Assembly (NCBI GenBank): GCA_029339505.1
Contig: JAQISU010000041.1
Coordinates: forward strand, 8,591,501 to 8,655,500
Direction: 5' to 3'
Length of the DNA stretch: 64,000 nt
Source: Unio delphinus
Taxonomy: Eukaryota; Mollusca; Bivalvia; Unionida; Unionidae
Every line of letters begins with the position of its first letter. Within the stretch, counting starts at the first letter, position 1. Shown here one piece after another: positions 32,601 to 45,825 of this stretch. A model generated the notes under the pieces. That model saw only the letters and a list, made by a program, of their open reading frames with translations. It was not told where the DNA came from and did not search any database. Both the position numbers and the translations under genes were made by a program.

Positions 32601-35600
32601 AATGTAGCAATATAGCAATTTACTTTGCTCTAATAATTAATTAGAAGCATTTTAGTACTAGAAGACTAACATGACATACTTATGATTGTTGGACGGATTC
32701 AAAAAAATGTTTTTTTAAGACATTTTGCATTTTCAGGACATTTACAGGAACATCGGCACAGAGTACTTTTATTTTTGGTGCGCAATACTTGAAAGACATA
32801 TTCATTTTTATGATTTGAAAATCGTTTTATTTTTACTATTTAAATATTACAAAACTTCATCTACTTCCATGCAAAATATGTTGTTTTATATTTTGTTGGA
32901 TAGAATGTATCCTATTATTGTAATTTTTAAAACAACTATAACCCCATTCTATGTATTTTTCAATTAGTTACTACAGACCATATTTGACGAAGTTTGTCTT
33001 TTATTGTATATCATGTAATGTACATTCACCGTTTTTTTAAATTGAAAATGTTAACCTACAGAAACAAACAATTATATACATGTTATCTTCAAAGCAACTA
33101 ACATTTTAAATATATTGAACTAAATAAACATTCAGCTGAAACAGTCACTCGGTACATATTAAAAGCGACCTTTTAAAGACCGATACAGAAAGAACCGTGA
33201 CGTGGAGCAATTATTTATTACATTTAATTTTTAAATAAAATGTAGTTTTCCAATATTGTCTCTGCAGTTTTGTCTTAGATTGTTTGTGTACGAATATTGA
33301 AGTAATAGAACGAAACAATGACCGTCGTTTTAATGCTTTGTTTGAAACCGTAACATAACATGGCCTACGTGTTCTTACAAACATAATAGTAATTATATTT
33401 CAGTTCATATTTGTATAACATTTATCAGATGGCAGCATTCTGAACGTGATTCATTTGTTGTGACATTAGAATTGACCATAAATAAATTCTCTTAAGACAT
33501 AGTTATATGTCAGTACCATCAGAGCCATTCGTAATCTTTTAATTAAAGTATGCTACATGTAAATACCTCAACGCAGCAACTTAAAACCAGATCAATTTGA
33601 CATTCATCTCACTGCTCCATTTTCTTTCCTTGGTCTTTTCAGTGACCGTATCATTGTTGGTGAAAGTAAGAACATAAATGGCATAGCCTAAAGGTAGAGG
33701 ATTTAATTTCAGACACATTTTGTGTCTAAATAACACCACATGACCAATATATTAACATCTTAGAACAGGAAAGTATACGTGTATTGATCCAACAATGTTT
33801 TATCATTATTTGTTGCTGGTTTGTGATTGGGACGTCTTTGATACCATTCGTTGCATGGCCAATTCTCAATTTCTCTAAAGAATTTTATCTCTACCATCGA
33901 TCAGCCAGTTTTACGTTCGAATTTACAGAATTCCGACTTTACCAATTGCAAAACACTTTGCAAAACTATAGTTAGCAGACATTTTTTTATACACTTCAAT
34001 GATCCAGTTCAACATTTTACATCAATTTTACCCCAGACTTTTGAAAACTCAATTCACATGTCATCGTTTAACTTTGAAAGAACTAAAACACAGTGTTTCA
34101 CGAAAGGTTATAAGGAATATATGAGACAACTCCGCTAAGCTATGAGACAATTTAACAACCTCACAACCAACACCACACATTTAAATATACCCAAGAGAGA
34201 TCACCGACGAACTAAAGAATGCAAGTGAGCATCGTAAAATCACTGTATAGTCTCCTTTATTTATAAGGAAAGCATAGGAAACGATCAGTAAAATACATGA
34301 CAGGGAAAACCAAATTGTATCCCACATCGATCAATTAAAAACTAATAACTTAAACTCCAAATACACCGTATATACATGCTACCAGTTCTTCAAACAATGC
34401 ATAATTCATTAATTGTTCACTGGACTTTTGAAAGCTTAAATGTCAAAAGGGAGTATATTGAACAGACAGAAAATAAGCGTGTCCTTTGAGAATTTTACGT
34501 ATATTGAAACCAAAGGTTCGGTCAATATTTTGTGAACACGATGCTTAAATATGTCGCTACAAACCTCTCGAGGGTAGGTCTCCATCTTCATGCTTTTATA
34601 TTCAATCTCCCAAATTGGATTTTGAAAAGATTGGTACCGGTAATATTCTGGCATAATCATAAAATCAAAATAGTGTCCGTGTAATTTCAAAATGTATGCT
34701 GTAACATTAGTTGAAGTAACAATGTATAACGAAAATGTGTCTTCTTCATTTTACAAAACTGGAATCATTTACAATAACACACTATGTATTTAAATAAAAA
34801 CAAGTTACATATATATTTGTTCCTGTCTCTAATATAAACTTAAAAAGTGCACTGCCCTAAATGATACAAACGTATATGTTTGCATTAAAACAACAGACTG
34901 AACCTAAAGTTTCAACTATCGTCTTTTACATCAATTAATGTAAAAGAGGACCTAAATACAAGTTGTCCACTGTGACATCTGCAATACACGCCAAGGCGAC
35001 AATGAATGCAAGTTAATTTGTATGGACACACGAGATAATTTATTGTAAGATTTATTGACCTTAATACAATTCAATGATGGATTTAACATTTCAATCTTTG
35101 GACGTTAATATAGCTGAAAATGCAACGCATTCTTCACTTAACCTCCATCGGAAATGTACGCGTTTATATCATAGGTGGTATGTTTTATTAAACGAAAAAC
35201 ACAATTTAGGAATCGAAGCGTGAAGGCAAGGCCATTCATTTCACTAACATGTATGATAGCATTATTTATTCTTATATTTATATATATAGTATCAGATTTT
35301 CTAAAATACAAAAGAATATATCCCACCCATTTCTTATTAGATATTACTTCATTAACATGTCACGACACTTATTGACTCAATTATTCAAGGAGAATCACGA
35401 TATGATTTTCAAAACATTATATATGTTCTAAAGATAATCACAACGACTAACTACCTCCACCCCGAAATATCAAATGAACGTCGCTTTAATCATTGTTACA
35501 TAGGACCAAGTTTTGAATGCATGTATCCTGTTATATGATATTCGAATTAAATACATAAATAAGGGTATTTGAACTTTTTCTGGTCCAAACAATGTTAAAT

Positions 35601-38600
35601 TGCTTTACATGCTGCACTGATATAGGACAATGTTATAAACACTCATACAACAAAATCTTGAACGTTTGCCAATTTTATTTACAATTTGCATGATATAAAT
35701 TCAACCAGTTACGATTTAGTCACAATAATATTCACTTTGTGTGCATACGGAATGGGGTCGGTGTAGAGAAAAATGTCTTGCTAACTTATTATCTGGCACA
35801 GGAAAGACCTCATTCATATTATTATTATTATAAGTAGTAGTAATAGTAGTAGTAGTAGTTGTAGTAGTAGTAGTTGTTGTAGTAGTAGTATAGCGTCGTA
35901 TTTATATTCAAACGGTGTCGGAATCGATACCTTTCAAAGCCAGAGCTATAGTCGATTACCTTTGCCTCTGTATGTCGGTCGGAGGGAAACTTAGTTTCCA
36001 TTTCGTCGTGATGATATAACCATGTGTTTTTTTAAAGAGCAGTTAACCTCCCTGCTCACTCCCCAACAAAGCCATTCTCACTAAAGTCTTTACTTAGTAT
36101 TTAGTTAAAAGATGAATGAATCTAACATCATACTTGTGTCTTATGGAAGTAGAGGAGGGGCGTGGAAAAAAAACCACACCAGTGTTAAACACTATTTTCG
36201 GCTCCCAAGGAAGCAATATGTCTTTAATAAAAGCATGGGTAATTGTAACCCCGCTAGGTGCCAAATACAACCTTTTATTAATGCATGGGTAATTGTATCC
36301 CTACTTTTAATAATTCCACTCTAGCAACTTTAAAATTGATGCATTTATAAGGTTTCCCTAAAGAGAGTTTTATTTTTTTCAAAATCTTTTTATTGGCAGA
36401 AACAACAAGCACTTTTATTCGGGTGTTATGTACCTGCATGAACCGACAACGGAATAGCATTGGCGGGACATTCTGAGAGAATTCAACTAAGAAACAATAG
36501 ACTCTATCTTGGTTTCTAGTCTAGAACAGTTAATGTTGGAAAAACTATATAGATATAATAAAAACAGAAAGTTTGATTTGTATCACATGTTGCGATTAAC
36601 TGTAAAACAACCTTCAATAGAAATTAAATAATGACATGGCTCCTAGAGATAGTATCTTTCAAAATGAAACATTAGACCTGACTCATGTACTGTATACACA
36701 ATACAATTATTGTGTCCTCTAAATCTTGAGTTTCTTTGTCTTGTGATAAAAATGAAAATAATTAAATGTCATATAAATCATTATGTGTTGGGTTCATAGA
36801 TCACTATTGTATTTATGGCCTTTATGATAATGACAGAACATTATACATTCAACTGAAAAAATAGAATGTATACATTTCAGAGGTGAAAATACCTTACTGA
36901 TATTACATATTATATTATATATCATCCATTAGTTCTAGCTAATCAAGTACCGAATCATAACCAACATTACAATCAAACTCATCGGATAATTTCGTGTATT
37001 ATTTGTATAATTGACCTTATTATTAAAGACAGCAGTGAAAGCAGTTTAGTATTCATCCACGCTTCAAAAGAATGCATGTCACGTGATTGGCTAAGTTTCA
37101 AGCAATTATGTACAGGAATAGTAATTTTAGATGTTGTAACTTTTCGCTATGGAAAATTAATATAATAAGATATTCTAAAGATGATAATGCTTGATACTTA
37201 ATCAATGTTTAGTCATATTTTACTTTTTAATGAACTTGCTGTATATGAACAGGATGTACTATATAATTATATATTAGATATATTATAATGCACGAGCTTG
37301 ATAAATTTGTTGATTGACAGTTGTATACCGGTGCATCAGAACTGCAAATTTAGCGCCATAGGAAAAGGATATATGTAAGTTTGTTAGAAGGCACGAGGCC
37401 AATGCAAGGAATATAGTAGAGCAGTCAATTTATCAAATAAAAGCGGTACAGAAGTACGCATTCAAATTTTGACCCAAAAGCACTTAAATAGAACATGTGA
37501 TTATTTTTAGCCTCGTTCTTAACTTGTGCATAATTGTATCTCATCAGCTAGTAATGAATACGTAGGAAGTCTATTATTCATATACATTATAGGTAATAAC
37601 TGTACCATTATCATTTAATCTGTAATATTACATGACTCTTGAAATCTATCATATTTTGAAAAAGCAGACGATTTACGCGTATCAACACTGCTGCATAAAA
37701 TGCATTGGTCTCATAAGATGTTGCTATAAAATGCCAATGCCTATAAATGAGACATAAAGCTTTGTTTTCGTTTATTATCTATTGATCACTGACTATTTTT
37801 TTAAAATAAATTACTTTAAGAGTATTTCACATGAATTTGTATTGAACTTGAGCCCATACTAAAAGTTTACTTTCCACTGTGTCTAAAATCAAACTAATGG
37901 TTTTGAACATACCTTCGATGTCATATTAAGAAAACTGTAATTAAGCACCCATAAAGTTTCCAATGTCTTTTATTAAACTAAGAAATCATTATATATCACA
38001 ACAGCGCCTGAAATGCATGACATTTTAGCAAGTCGTATCAATAATGTACATAGCGATTTCTTCCCTTATTCTTTTCTCTTTCGCTCCAAGAATGTTATAT
38101 CTTGAAACCAACGTTTTATCTTACAAGGTTTACTTAGATGCCGCTAATCAGAGAAAATAATGCGAAATTTAAGTCTTCGTGACAGTTTGAACACACACAA
38201 ACACGCCTGCGCACGAACGCATGCACATACGCACGCACACACACACACACATAAATGCATGTGTGTGTGTACGTATAAAAGTACATATACATGTGTGTGT
38301 AATAACGTATATGGGGGTATAGGGGTTTTGGATAAAGGTAGTACCTTTGTTATCTGGCAGCCGCATTATCTGTGTGGACGGACGCACTGTTCTGATCCAT
38401 CTCCCAAATCTCTCACGTCTAGTAATAGAGGGGGTGAATCGAACATACTATGCAGACAAACTAAAATATGACAGTTTCGGTTTCGTACGAGTGGGCAAAT
38501 CAGACAACCTTTTATAGGTGTCTATTTGTTAAACCAAGGCCTGTAACAAACTCGAAAAGGGTGTCAATTGCCTCGGTGAAACAGAGACGTATATTTGTTG

Positions 38601-38930
38601 TCGCGCCCTCGTAGTTGCTACGGTTTGAACCTAATATTTTATCAAGTCTGATTCGATATCTTGATCTAGATTCATATAAATTTATCGTTATAAATCCGCG
38701 TTGTGCTGACTTAGCAACACTAAAGTAATTTCTAAAAAAATATAATCCATATCACGGCTACACTAGGTCTGATGAATATTTCTAAGTGTATGTGTATGAC
38801 ATCCATTAAACACAGAAAAAATATTAAAATTGTCCCTGATACCTTTAGAAATTTGTGTATGCCGCTGAGTAATATCAGTATTTTTATGTTTGCCTCGGGA
38901 AAATATTCTAGCTAGATTTGCTTGTTTATC
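29600..38930. other. Long intergenic interval, no gene supported
   Basis: I see no Ig, transmembrane or retroelement signature. Notable contents: a (GTA)n tract at 35,828-35,890, two near-identical blocks around GCATGGGTAATTGTA at 36,234 and 36,283, a (CA)n/(GT)n inverted pair at 38,236-38,302, and a short dispersed repeat at 33,690-33,780. Open frames of 60-106 codons are at chance level for this composition. Confidence 0.55.
33690..33782. repeat. Short dispersed repeat, copy 1
   Basis: Shares TTTTGTGTCT, AATAACACCACAT and TATATTAACATCTTAGAAC with 52,845-52,935, in the same orientation. Family unknown. Confidence 0.65.
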
Positions 38931-38935
38931 CAACA

Positions 38936-39205
38936 TTACATCAAATTGTTAATGGATCCATCAAAAGAGTCAACCCTCGGTGCTTCGTCAATATCGGTAA
39001 TAAATTCAATAACATCATCGTTTAACGATTTCGCTTTCTCGTTAAACTCTTTTAACAGATCGTAATATTGATGATCATGTACAGGTGGTGTTACCAAATG
39101 CAACCTGTCCCATTTCAACCATCTCAATATCAAATTCAGTAACAACTGCGTCTCGCCACTTCCAGACAGTCCAATTATAATTATACGAATACAATTCGGT
39201 AGCAT
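38936..39205 (-). pseudogene. Viral packaging ATPase fragment (A32/FtsK-HerA type)
   Basis: An 89-codon frame: IRIIIIGLSGSGETQLLLNL is a P-loop whose invariant Lys is Glu, followed by WDRLHLVTPPVHDHQYYDLL and FITDIDEAPRVDSFDGS. These features fit the genome-packaging ATPases of Maverick/Polinton-like and adintovirus-like elements. The sequence stops just before the expected Walker B, so it is 3'-truncated as well as mutated. It starts 73 bp from the divergent zinc-ribbon ORF. Confidence 0.75.
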
Positions 39206-39278
39206 TGCATGATGTTTGACCGGTTATCGTGCTCTTGTCGCCGAAAAATCAATCACATTCATGTTATTATAAATAATT

Positions 39279-39458
39279 ATGGGTCTATATTGTGTTAAAT
39301 GTAAGACGCGTACTGGTACAAACGACTTAACAACAATTGCAACAAGAAATAACGGATCAGCACATGCCGGTAAGTGTACACAGTGTGGTACTAAGAAATA
39401 TAGATTTTTTTCTATAAAATCGGGTGATACACGATTTCATCCAAATGTCGTACCTTAA
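39279..39458 (+). CDS. Small zinc-ribbon protein, DUF5679-like, viral
   Basis: An intact 59-codon ORF with two CxxC pairs: MGLYCVKCKTRT at the start and GKCTQCGTKK at residues 31-40. The YCVKCK opening and spacing match small zinc-ribbon proteins common in large DNA viruses and Polinton-like elements. It diverges from the ATPase fragment. It is the only gene of the viral type here with no visible lesion. Function in the family is not established; nucleic-acid binding is plausible. Confidence 0.65.
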   Translation: MGLYCVKCKTRTGTNDLTTIATRNNGSAHAGKCTQCGTKKYRFFSIKSGDTRFHPNVVP

Positions 39459-39662
39459 GATACATTATCAATTAAAGTCCAATTATATCGGCTCTCAACC
39501 AGATGGAGATCGAAAGAAAATTATACCTCTCAGACATTATATTGATCAAATGTACATTCATGTGTTCTTTATTATCCTTTGAAACACATTTATGTTTATA
39601 TATAAAGTGTTATATCTTCTGTGCGTTCTTAGATAATGTACATAATGTAAACATTATTTCAG

Positions 39663-39803
39663 TCACATACACGACTAGTACAAATGTACTGAATATTGCA
39701 ACTGCTCCAGAAAGTTCTAAGGTAATTATCTCCGACCAACCGAGCAATGAAACGTTACCAACAACTGTATTTACATGTTCACCAGTGAATCCAGCCAATT
39801 CGT
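39663..39803 (+). CDS. Copy C stalk exon
   Basis: Acceptor ATTATTTCAG, donor GTTAGT. Encodes TYTTSTNVLNIATAPESS and SDQPSNETLPTTVF. Downstream intron sequence is also homologous to that after the copy A stalk exon. Confidence 0.7.
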
Positions 39804-40707
39804 GTTAGTATATTGTTTGTTATAAGTCTCCAATAACAATTATAAGTGATTACCTAATAAAAAAATGTTATAAACGTATCGACCACTATAATATCGTGAC
39901 ATAGAAAAAGCTTATGATGCTTTAGAAAACAGAAACATATGATTAGAAATATACCTCCAAATGTTCTGAAATTTTTTAACCTTTGTGCGCTCAGTTGTTG
40001 AGAAACATAATATACGAGTGAACTAATTAACAAGGCAATGTTACATTGTTGCGGTTTTTGAACTTATCGCCATTTTACGACATGGCGGTCAGAAAAATCA
40101 TGGGGGAAAAACATGAGCACCAACGACACACAAGAATCTATTTCAAGTTTTCTAGCATAACAATGATGACTTGAGATTCGAAGCCTTGGCTACAGAGGTG
40201 ACATGTAAGTGTTCGGTATGAAAAACGTCTTAACCCCTAGGTCACCTATCACCCGTTTTGTAACACGAAGGCAATGATTGCGTTGGTGTTAGATATGACA
40301 GTTTACACCCTCATATGAAGTAGCACCTATATAAATTTAAGGCAGACATAAATAGAATCGCCTGAGTTATTTTAGCTGCACAAGACGCTATGATGGTGGA
40401 ATAAAGATGCATAAAAGGTAATTTACCCAACACATTTACCTTATTTTATCTTAAACGTCGGAGACGTAAGCAAATAAACCATAAATATCCATAATGTGCA
40501 CAAAGCAAAGTAGCTACAAATATAGCACAGCAGATGTTTCATATTAACTATTTGCAAATGTTTATTCTACATAACTTTACAAGTGTACTATATTTTATCT
40601 TAGCTTTGCGGAACAGAAAATGTGTTATAATAGACTGTAATGCACTATGCATATGTTAATACGATCATGATTATTATTTATTATTATTTATATTTATTTA
40701 TATTATA

Positions 40708-40775
<68 letters not shown>

Positions 40776-42160
40776 CCACCCTCCTGCCAAAAAAATGTTC
40801 AAAATATGTGTCGCTATTAATTTACACAATTACTACGCACATACTTCAAAACTGATTAACTGGTGGATGAGAAAAATGTTTGGATCTAGTTTACATGGCA
40901 ACAAATATAATTGTAAAGTATTTTTCACTGAACTGCAAAAAATAAAATGGGTCACAGTTTTGCTATCTCTATCTGGACGAATCATTCACTATGATATTCC
41001 AATTATATAGTAGAATATGGCTCATATTCAGTGGCAACAAGACATACTTTCAAATATTCAAATTACACTTTCATGTTCATTTGAACACATTCCTTACCTT
41101 AAAATTACGAATGCCTTTTAGTTCCAAAAATGAATTTCATTTTCAAAATTATTTCAATGCAAATGATAATCAATTTCTTATAAAATATCATCATTGAGAA
41201 TTCACATTACACCATCTAAATTTACATTTGTTTATGGTATTTGCAATAAACTGACAACCAACAGATTACTGCATTATTCACGATACGTTATATATTTATA
41301 AAATGTGTGTTCCAATCTACGTAATCGCTGTCATCATTGGAGCGGATGGTTTCATCCACTTGATAGGTTGTCTAATATCGATTCAACGAAGGAAAATCCA
41401 CATAACAAAAACAGGTATGAACAAATCTAAAGTTATTTTTACTTGTATAAATTAGCATGATTATCAATGGATGCTACAATGAACTTAAAACGAAGTAGGA
41501 ATCTATACTGCATGCATTATAATCCCACATTATCCCAGAATTTATAAAATCTCTCAATCTTGTCTACATGCTAACTAAACTCCTCTTACTTCTTAAAATA
41601 TTTTAAATAACAATTGTCTTTATTAAAAAATAACGTTCGTCTATGCAATGTAAAATAACATGTGTAATCAATCACATCATTCTAAATGGAAGATCAGTAG
41701 ATTGAGAAAGTAAAATATTTGCGATATATTATTACGCTTTCAGTTCAGTCTTTGCATCAATGACAATTATTTTTATAGTATTTTATTAATAAGGCACGAT
41801 TTCCTTTTTTGCGTGCTTGCAGAACAACATATTCAACAAGATGAATTTGATCCTGGATTATATTTGACACCTATATCATTAGAGCCACCTCTAACGTTAC
41901 ATACATGTCAAGAGAGGAAAACGGGACATACAAACATCGCTCAGAATAAGACTTTAGACCAAAGTACCCTGTCAATAGATATGTCTCAAATGCTATCGAA
42001 GGATGGATATGAGGAAGTTGATATTGCAAATAATGATGATCCAGAAATTGCACCGGAACTAGAAGAAATCATATACGAGTCTAGTGAAAATGTTAGTACA
42101 CCTTCCAGTGATACATCTGGGTATTTAACAGTGCTAGGTAGAAGGGAGACGACAGTTTGA
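39663..42160 (+). CDS. Ig-receptor paralogue, copy C, 3' half (stalk, membrane helix, ITIM tail)
   Basis: Three exons (39,663-39,803, 41,265-41,414, 41,823-42,160) splice in phase 1 throughout into one open frame ending in TGA. The stalk matches copy A's in length and sequence. The membrane exon has a helix (VPIYVIAVIIGADGFIHLIG) and a basic anchor (QRRKIH). The tail is unlike copy A except for DGYEEVDI and ends with SGYLTVL, which fits the ITIM consensus (S-x-Y-x-x-V). No signal or Ig exons are found upstream; viral DNA lies only about 200 bp before the stalk. It could be an exon set joined to distant 5' exons, or a truncated gene. Confidence 0.65.
40710..40774. repeat. (TA)n microsatellite
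   Basis: About 32 TA units within the copy C intron. Confidence 0.95.
41265..41414 (+). CDS. Copy C transmembrane exon
   Basis: 50 codons, phase 1 to phase 1, acceptor CCAACAG, donor GTATGAAC. One hydrophobic segment followed by QRRK. It is longer than the copy A transmembrane exon (111 bp), with little sequence in common. Confidence 0.65.
41823..42160 (+). CDS. Copy C cytoplasmic tail exon
   Basis: 112 codons plus stop after a GCTTGCAG acceptor. Tyrosines in PGLYLTPI, KDGYEEVDI, EIIYESS and SGYLTVL; the last is a canonical ITIM near the C-terminus. Acidic and Ser/Thr-rich, no enzymatic domain. Confidence 0.75.
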
Positions 42161-42169
42161 ACTAACAAC

Positions 42170-42905
42170 GTTTCATCTCGTCGAGAACTTTAAATCATTC
42201 TTTCTTGATATCGCATGATTTAAAAAATGTAGATGCACAGTTTTAATATATTCCTTTAATTTCGTTATACGAGTGTGGTAATGTAATTAATAATTAATGT
42301 ACAAACATGACCTGTATCTTTATGAAAGTATTCAACTACATTATTAATCTCTCTATAGCGATTGAAAAATATACGGATACAATGGTTAAGCTTTCCTTTT
42401 ACCCTAACCATTGTTTAAGCCTATGGAAGACTGACAATGCTGCAGAACTGTTCAATGACCAGACAAAAACAAATTATTTTGGGATTTGTATGAATTAATT
42501 TCAAAATATTCTGGCTAGAGTCATTCAGAATGTTCTATATTTGATTCACATACCTTAAGTTTCTTTATTATCACTTTGTTTCCGAGGGAAATAATCTGTG
42601 TTAAATATCACTTTAATTTTTTTAAATAATGAACTAGAAAGTGATGTAACGTTGTGTAACGACATGCTGGTAATCTTTACTTCGTATTTCATTTGAAGTT
42701 ACGATTTTTCATTCGTTTTATGTACCAATCATTTGAGTGATATATCTTTGCCGAAAGGTCTAAACTGTTGTCGGATTAAGTGTGCATGGCTCTGTCATTT
42801 TATTCCAAACATATATACTCCATATACAATACATAATTTATTTTATCTTTATCCTGTATTACTGTCTATGGAAAAACAATTTTCAATACCACTATGAAAG
42901 GTTTG

Positions 42906-43000
<95 letters not shown>

Positions 43001-43330
43001 ATGTAAATTAACATAGCAATTAATCAAAAACAACATCACCAGCTAATGACTGAAACTTAATATTGATCATCAAAATGAAGACATGAAATGAACGTAAACA
43101 GATTGGAAATGAAAATTAAAAATAAGCATTTCAAAATAGAAATGAATTCTTTAAAAACTGAACTTTCAAAGCTTATCATTTGAGATGCAAAATGAAAATT
43201 GCAGAATAAATCTCATCTCGAGCACATTCAGAATTGATCATATGTCTAGCTTATATCATAAACATAACCTGTTTATATCAGTAATAAACAATTAAATATA
43301 AATAACAAGCAAAACTAATTAATTATTACG
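42170..43330. other. Intergenic with (CT)n tract
   Basis: No gene seen. A (CT)n tract of about 46 units occupies 42,905-42,999. Short chance frames only. Confidence 0.6.
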
Positions 43331-44960
43331 ACAATCGTTTGATACTTGAATATACTTTATGTCAATATCACACTAATATAACAGCACCGTAGTTTGTCTT
43401 TGAATATTTATTTTTCATCCTGTCCATGACAATAAAGATTTGTCCTCACAAAACACAATAGTCGATGAGGGAATTGATTTGATGTAAACTTTTAAATGTG
43501 ATGCCAATGTCAAAGCCAAACATTATTAATAGGTTGTTGAATAATTTCTTCAATGCTTATATATGTTTATTTAGAACAAACAACATTAGATAATCAACAC
43601 CATATTCGTTTTCTTGAATTAAAACTGGTCCAACCTCAATTTCACTTACATCAACAGACAGGTTATATGATTTTCTACTATTTTGAGCTGTAATAGATGT
43701 CCTTTAATTTATCAAAATCCTCAGTCAATATTAACATGTTTTTCTTTCTCAATCAATTTACCAACGGTTCAGCAATTATAAAAAAAATAGAAGAAAATTT
43801 CCGATAGTAACCATCCATACCTAAATATCTCATGAGTTGCTTTTTATTAACAGGCTCAGGCGATTCAGAGACATATTTGACATTAGCATCTATCGGCTTA
43901 ACTGGTCAATGTCATACAATATGTTCGATAAATATTACACTAGCACGGCAGAACACACCTTTGAATCCATTAATTAAAAATCTTGCGTCTGTGAGTTTGA
44001 CATGGAATTTCTTAATTTTTTACCAGTTTTAGACGTTGTGCCAGTTTAAGATTTAGACAGGCTTCTATTAGGCTACAATTCCAGTGTGTCCATGAACTGA
44101 TGAGTGCAAGTCTTATTTACAAAAGGATATTTATTAATGAACAAATACTAAGCAGCAGCAAGTGCAATAGTTTATAAAGTTTCAATCTTATGTGCATCGA
44201 GTTTAATCCTAAAGTCATTACGGACACAGCTCTTGAACGCGTCAACCGATATGGGTTTTCTGGGAATTTCGTAATCTGTATTATCTTTTCTAGAAGACAC
44301 CACCTATCGAATCGTAGTGCTTATCTCCATGCTAATTCGACATGCGTCTGGTCAATTCTTTTAAAAATAGTTGCCCACTCATAACTCTCAGAAATGCTTT
44401 GAAAACGAGAAAAATATTCATCTACTTATTTTATCAGAAAACGAAGTACTAACTCGATATTTCTTAAAAGATCATAAATAGGGGAGTGCTTTTATTTTCC
44501 CCGATATTTGAAATTCCTTCACATTTCCTATTTTTGCCTGCTTTAATTTCATTGGATTTGTTCCCTCGTTCATGTATATCTACTCTGTCTCAGATGGTAA
44601 CTGAATTTGCTTTTATTGTAACTGCATTTGTCTATCTTATTTAATTTTCTGATGGTCTAACTTCCTTAACTTCATTTCCATCTTCTATTTCAATTATAAT
44701 TACTTCACTGTTTGGTCAGTCTGATACCAACGTAGTGATATAAACCAAAAACAAACCACTTCCATCCCAAAAGACCTCTCTTTTACCAAATAAAGGACCA
44801 ACCTTTCTGTTATGTATTGCCTGAAAAAAGAAACGTTTAGTTCATACAAATCATATTTTCTGCAAAGCTGAATTTTGTCAAAGATTTAATTTTGTTCCTG
44901 GGTAGAATGTTAAAGAAAGATTTCGACATTTGATGACAATTTAGAAAAACATTTATGGTC
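43330..44960 (-). mobile_element. Ty3/gypsy relic, copy 2
   Basis: Same RT-end and RNase H remnant as at 14,500-16,140, in the same orientation. Relative to copy 1 it keeps about 310 bp (44,058-44,370) that copy 1 lacks. Both copies share numerous stops, so they probably descend from one already degenerate element or from a segmental duplication. Confidence 0.75.
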
Positions 44961-45825
44961 TCATCCTAGTTCATGTGTACTTCTCCGGTTGTAGAATCCA
45001 GTGTTGAAGTCATTCACATGTCCGAAGTTAGTTCCTGTCGGAGAAGCGTGGGAGGTGATATCTCAAACCATTTTGTTTTGATAGAAATTTAACAAACCAT
45101 TGCAGATTTAAACTAATCAATTTGTTAACGGATCTGCAGATATAATGACATATTTGCATGAAGAAATTATTAGTTTGAAACAGTCTATCGATGTTTTTAG
45201 AGATTGTAATAAACACAGACGAATTCCATCCGCACTTTAAGATAATCAGGTAATGATGAGGTTAGGAAAGAGGATTATAAATATTGCACAAACTGAACAG
45301 TTTAATCATGATGTCGGGACCAATTTATGTCAAGCTCTTATATTTACCATTGTGTCCATGTAACGTAAATAATAAGTTGAATTTTATTTTATTTTATTTG
45401 TTTACATCCCTATAGTTTTCTAGTTTAAAAAAGTTTGAGGGGCGGGTGAAATTATTGTCACGAAATTGTGTTTACTAAAATACATTTGCATAACATATGA
45501 ACAATACAAGGGTATCGTTTTCACGTACGGCAACATCCGGAGCTAAAGTTTCAGCCTTAACTATTTCAATATACTGAGTTTGGTTTAAGAACGTCTGAAC
45601 ATGCAAGGTACCGACGGTAAGAGTCCCGATTAAGTCGAATTAAACTGACCATAATCAGGGTACTTATTGTACTAAATTTTCTATATAATCACAGTATAGA
45701 TTACTGACAGGAAACTATCCACTTTCTTCAAGTGTAAGTATATTCACAATGTTTTGTGTACCACCATAATATAAATAACATATCATACGTTCTACAATAT
45801 ATTTAATCATCCCTTTATGTGTGAA

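Noticed and set aside
34436..34690. 84-codon minus-strand ORF in the long intergenic interval
   Set aside because: No motif, no splice context and no neighbouring exon. Length is within chance for such DNA.
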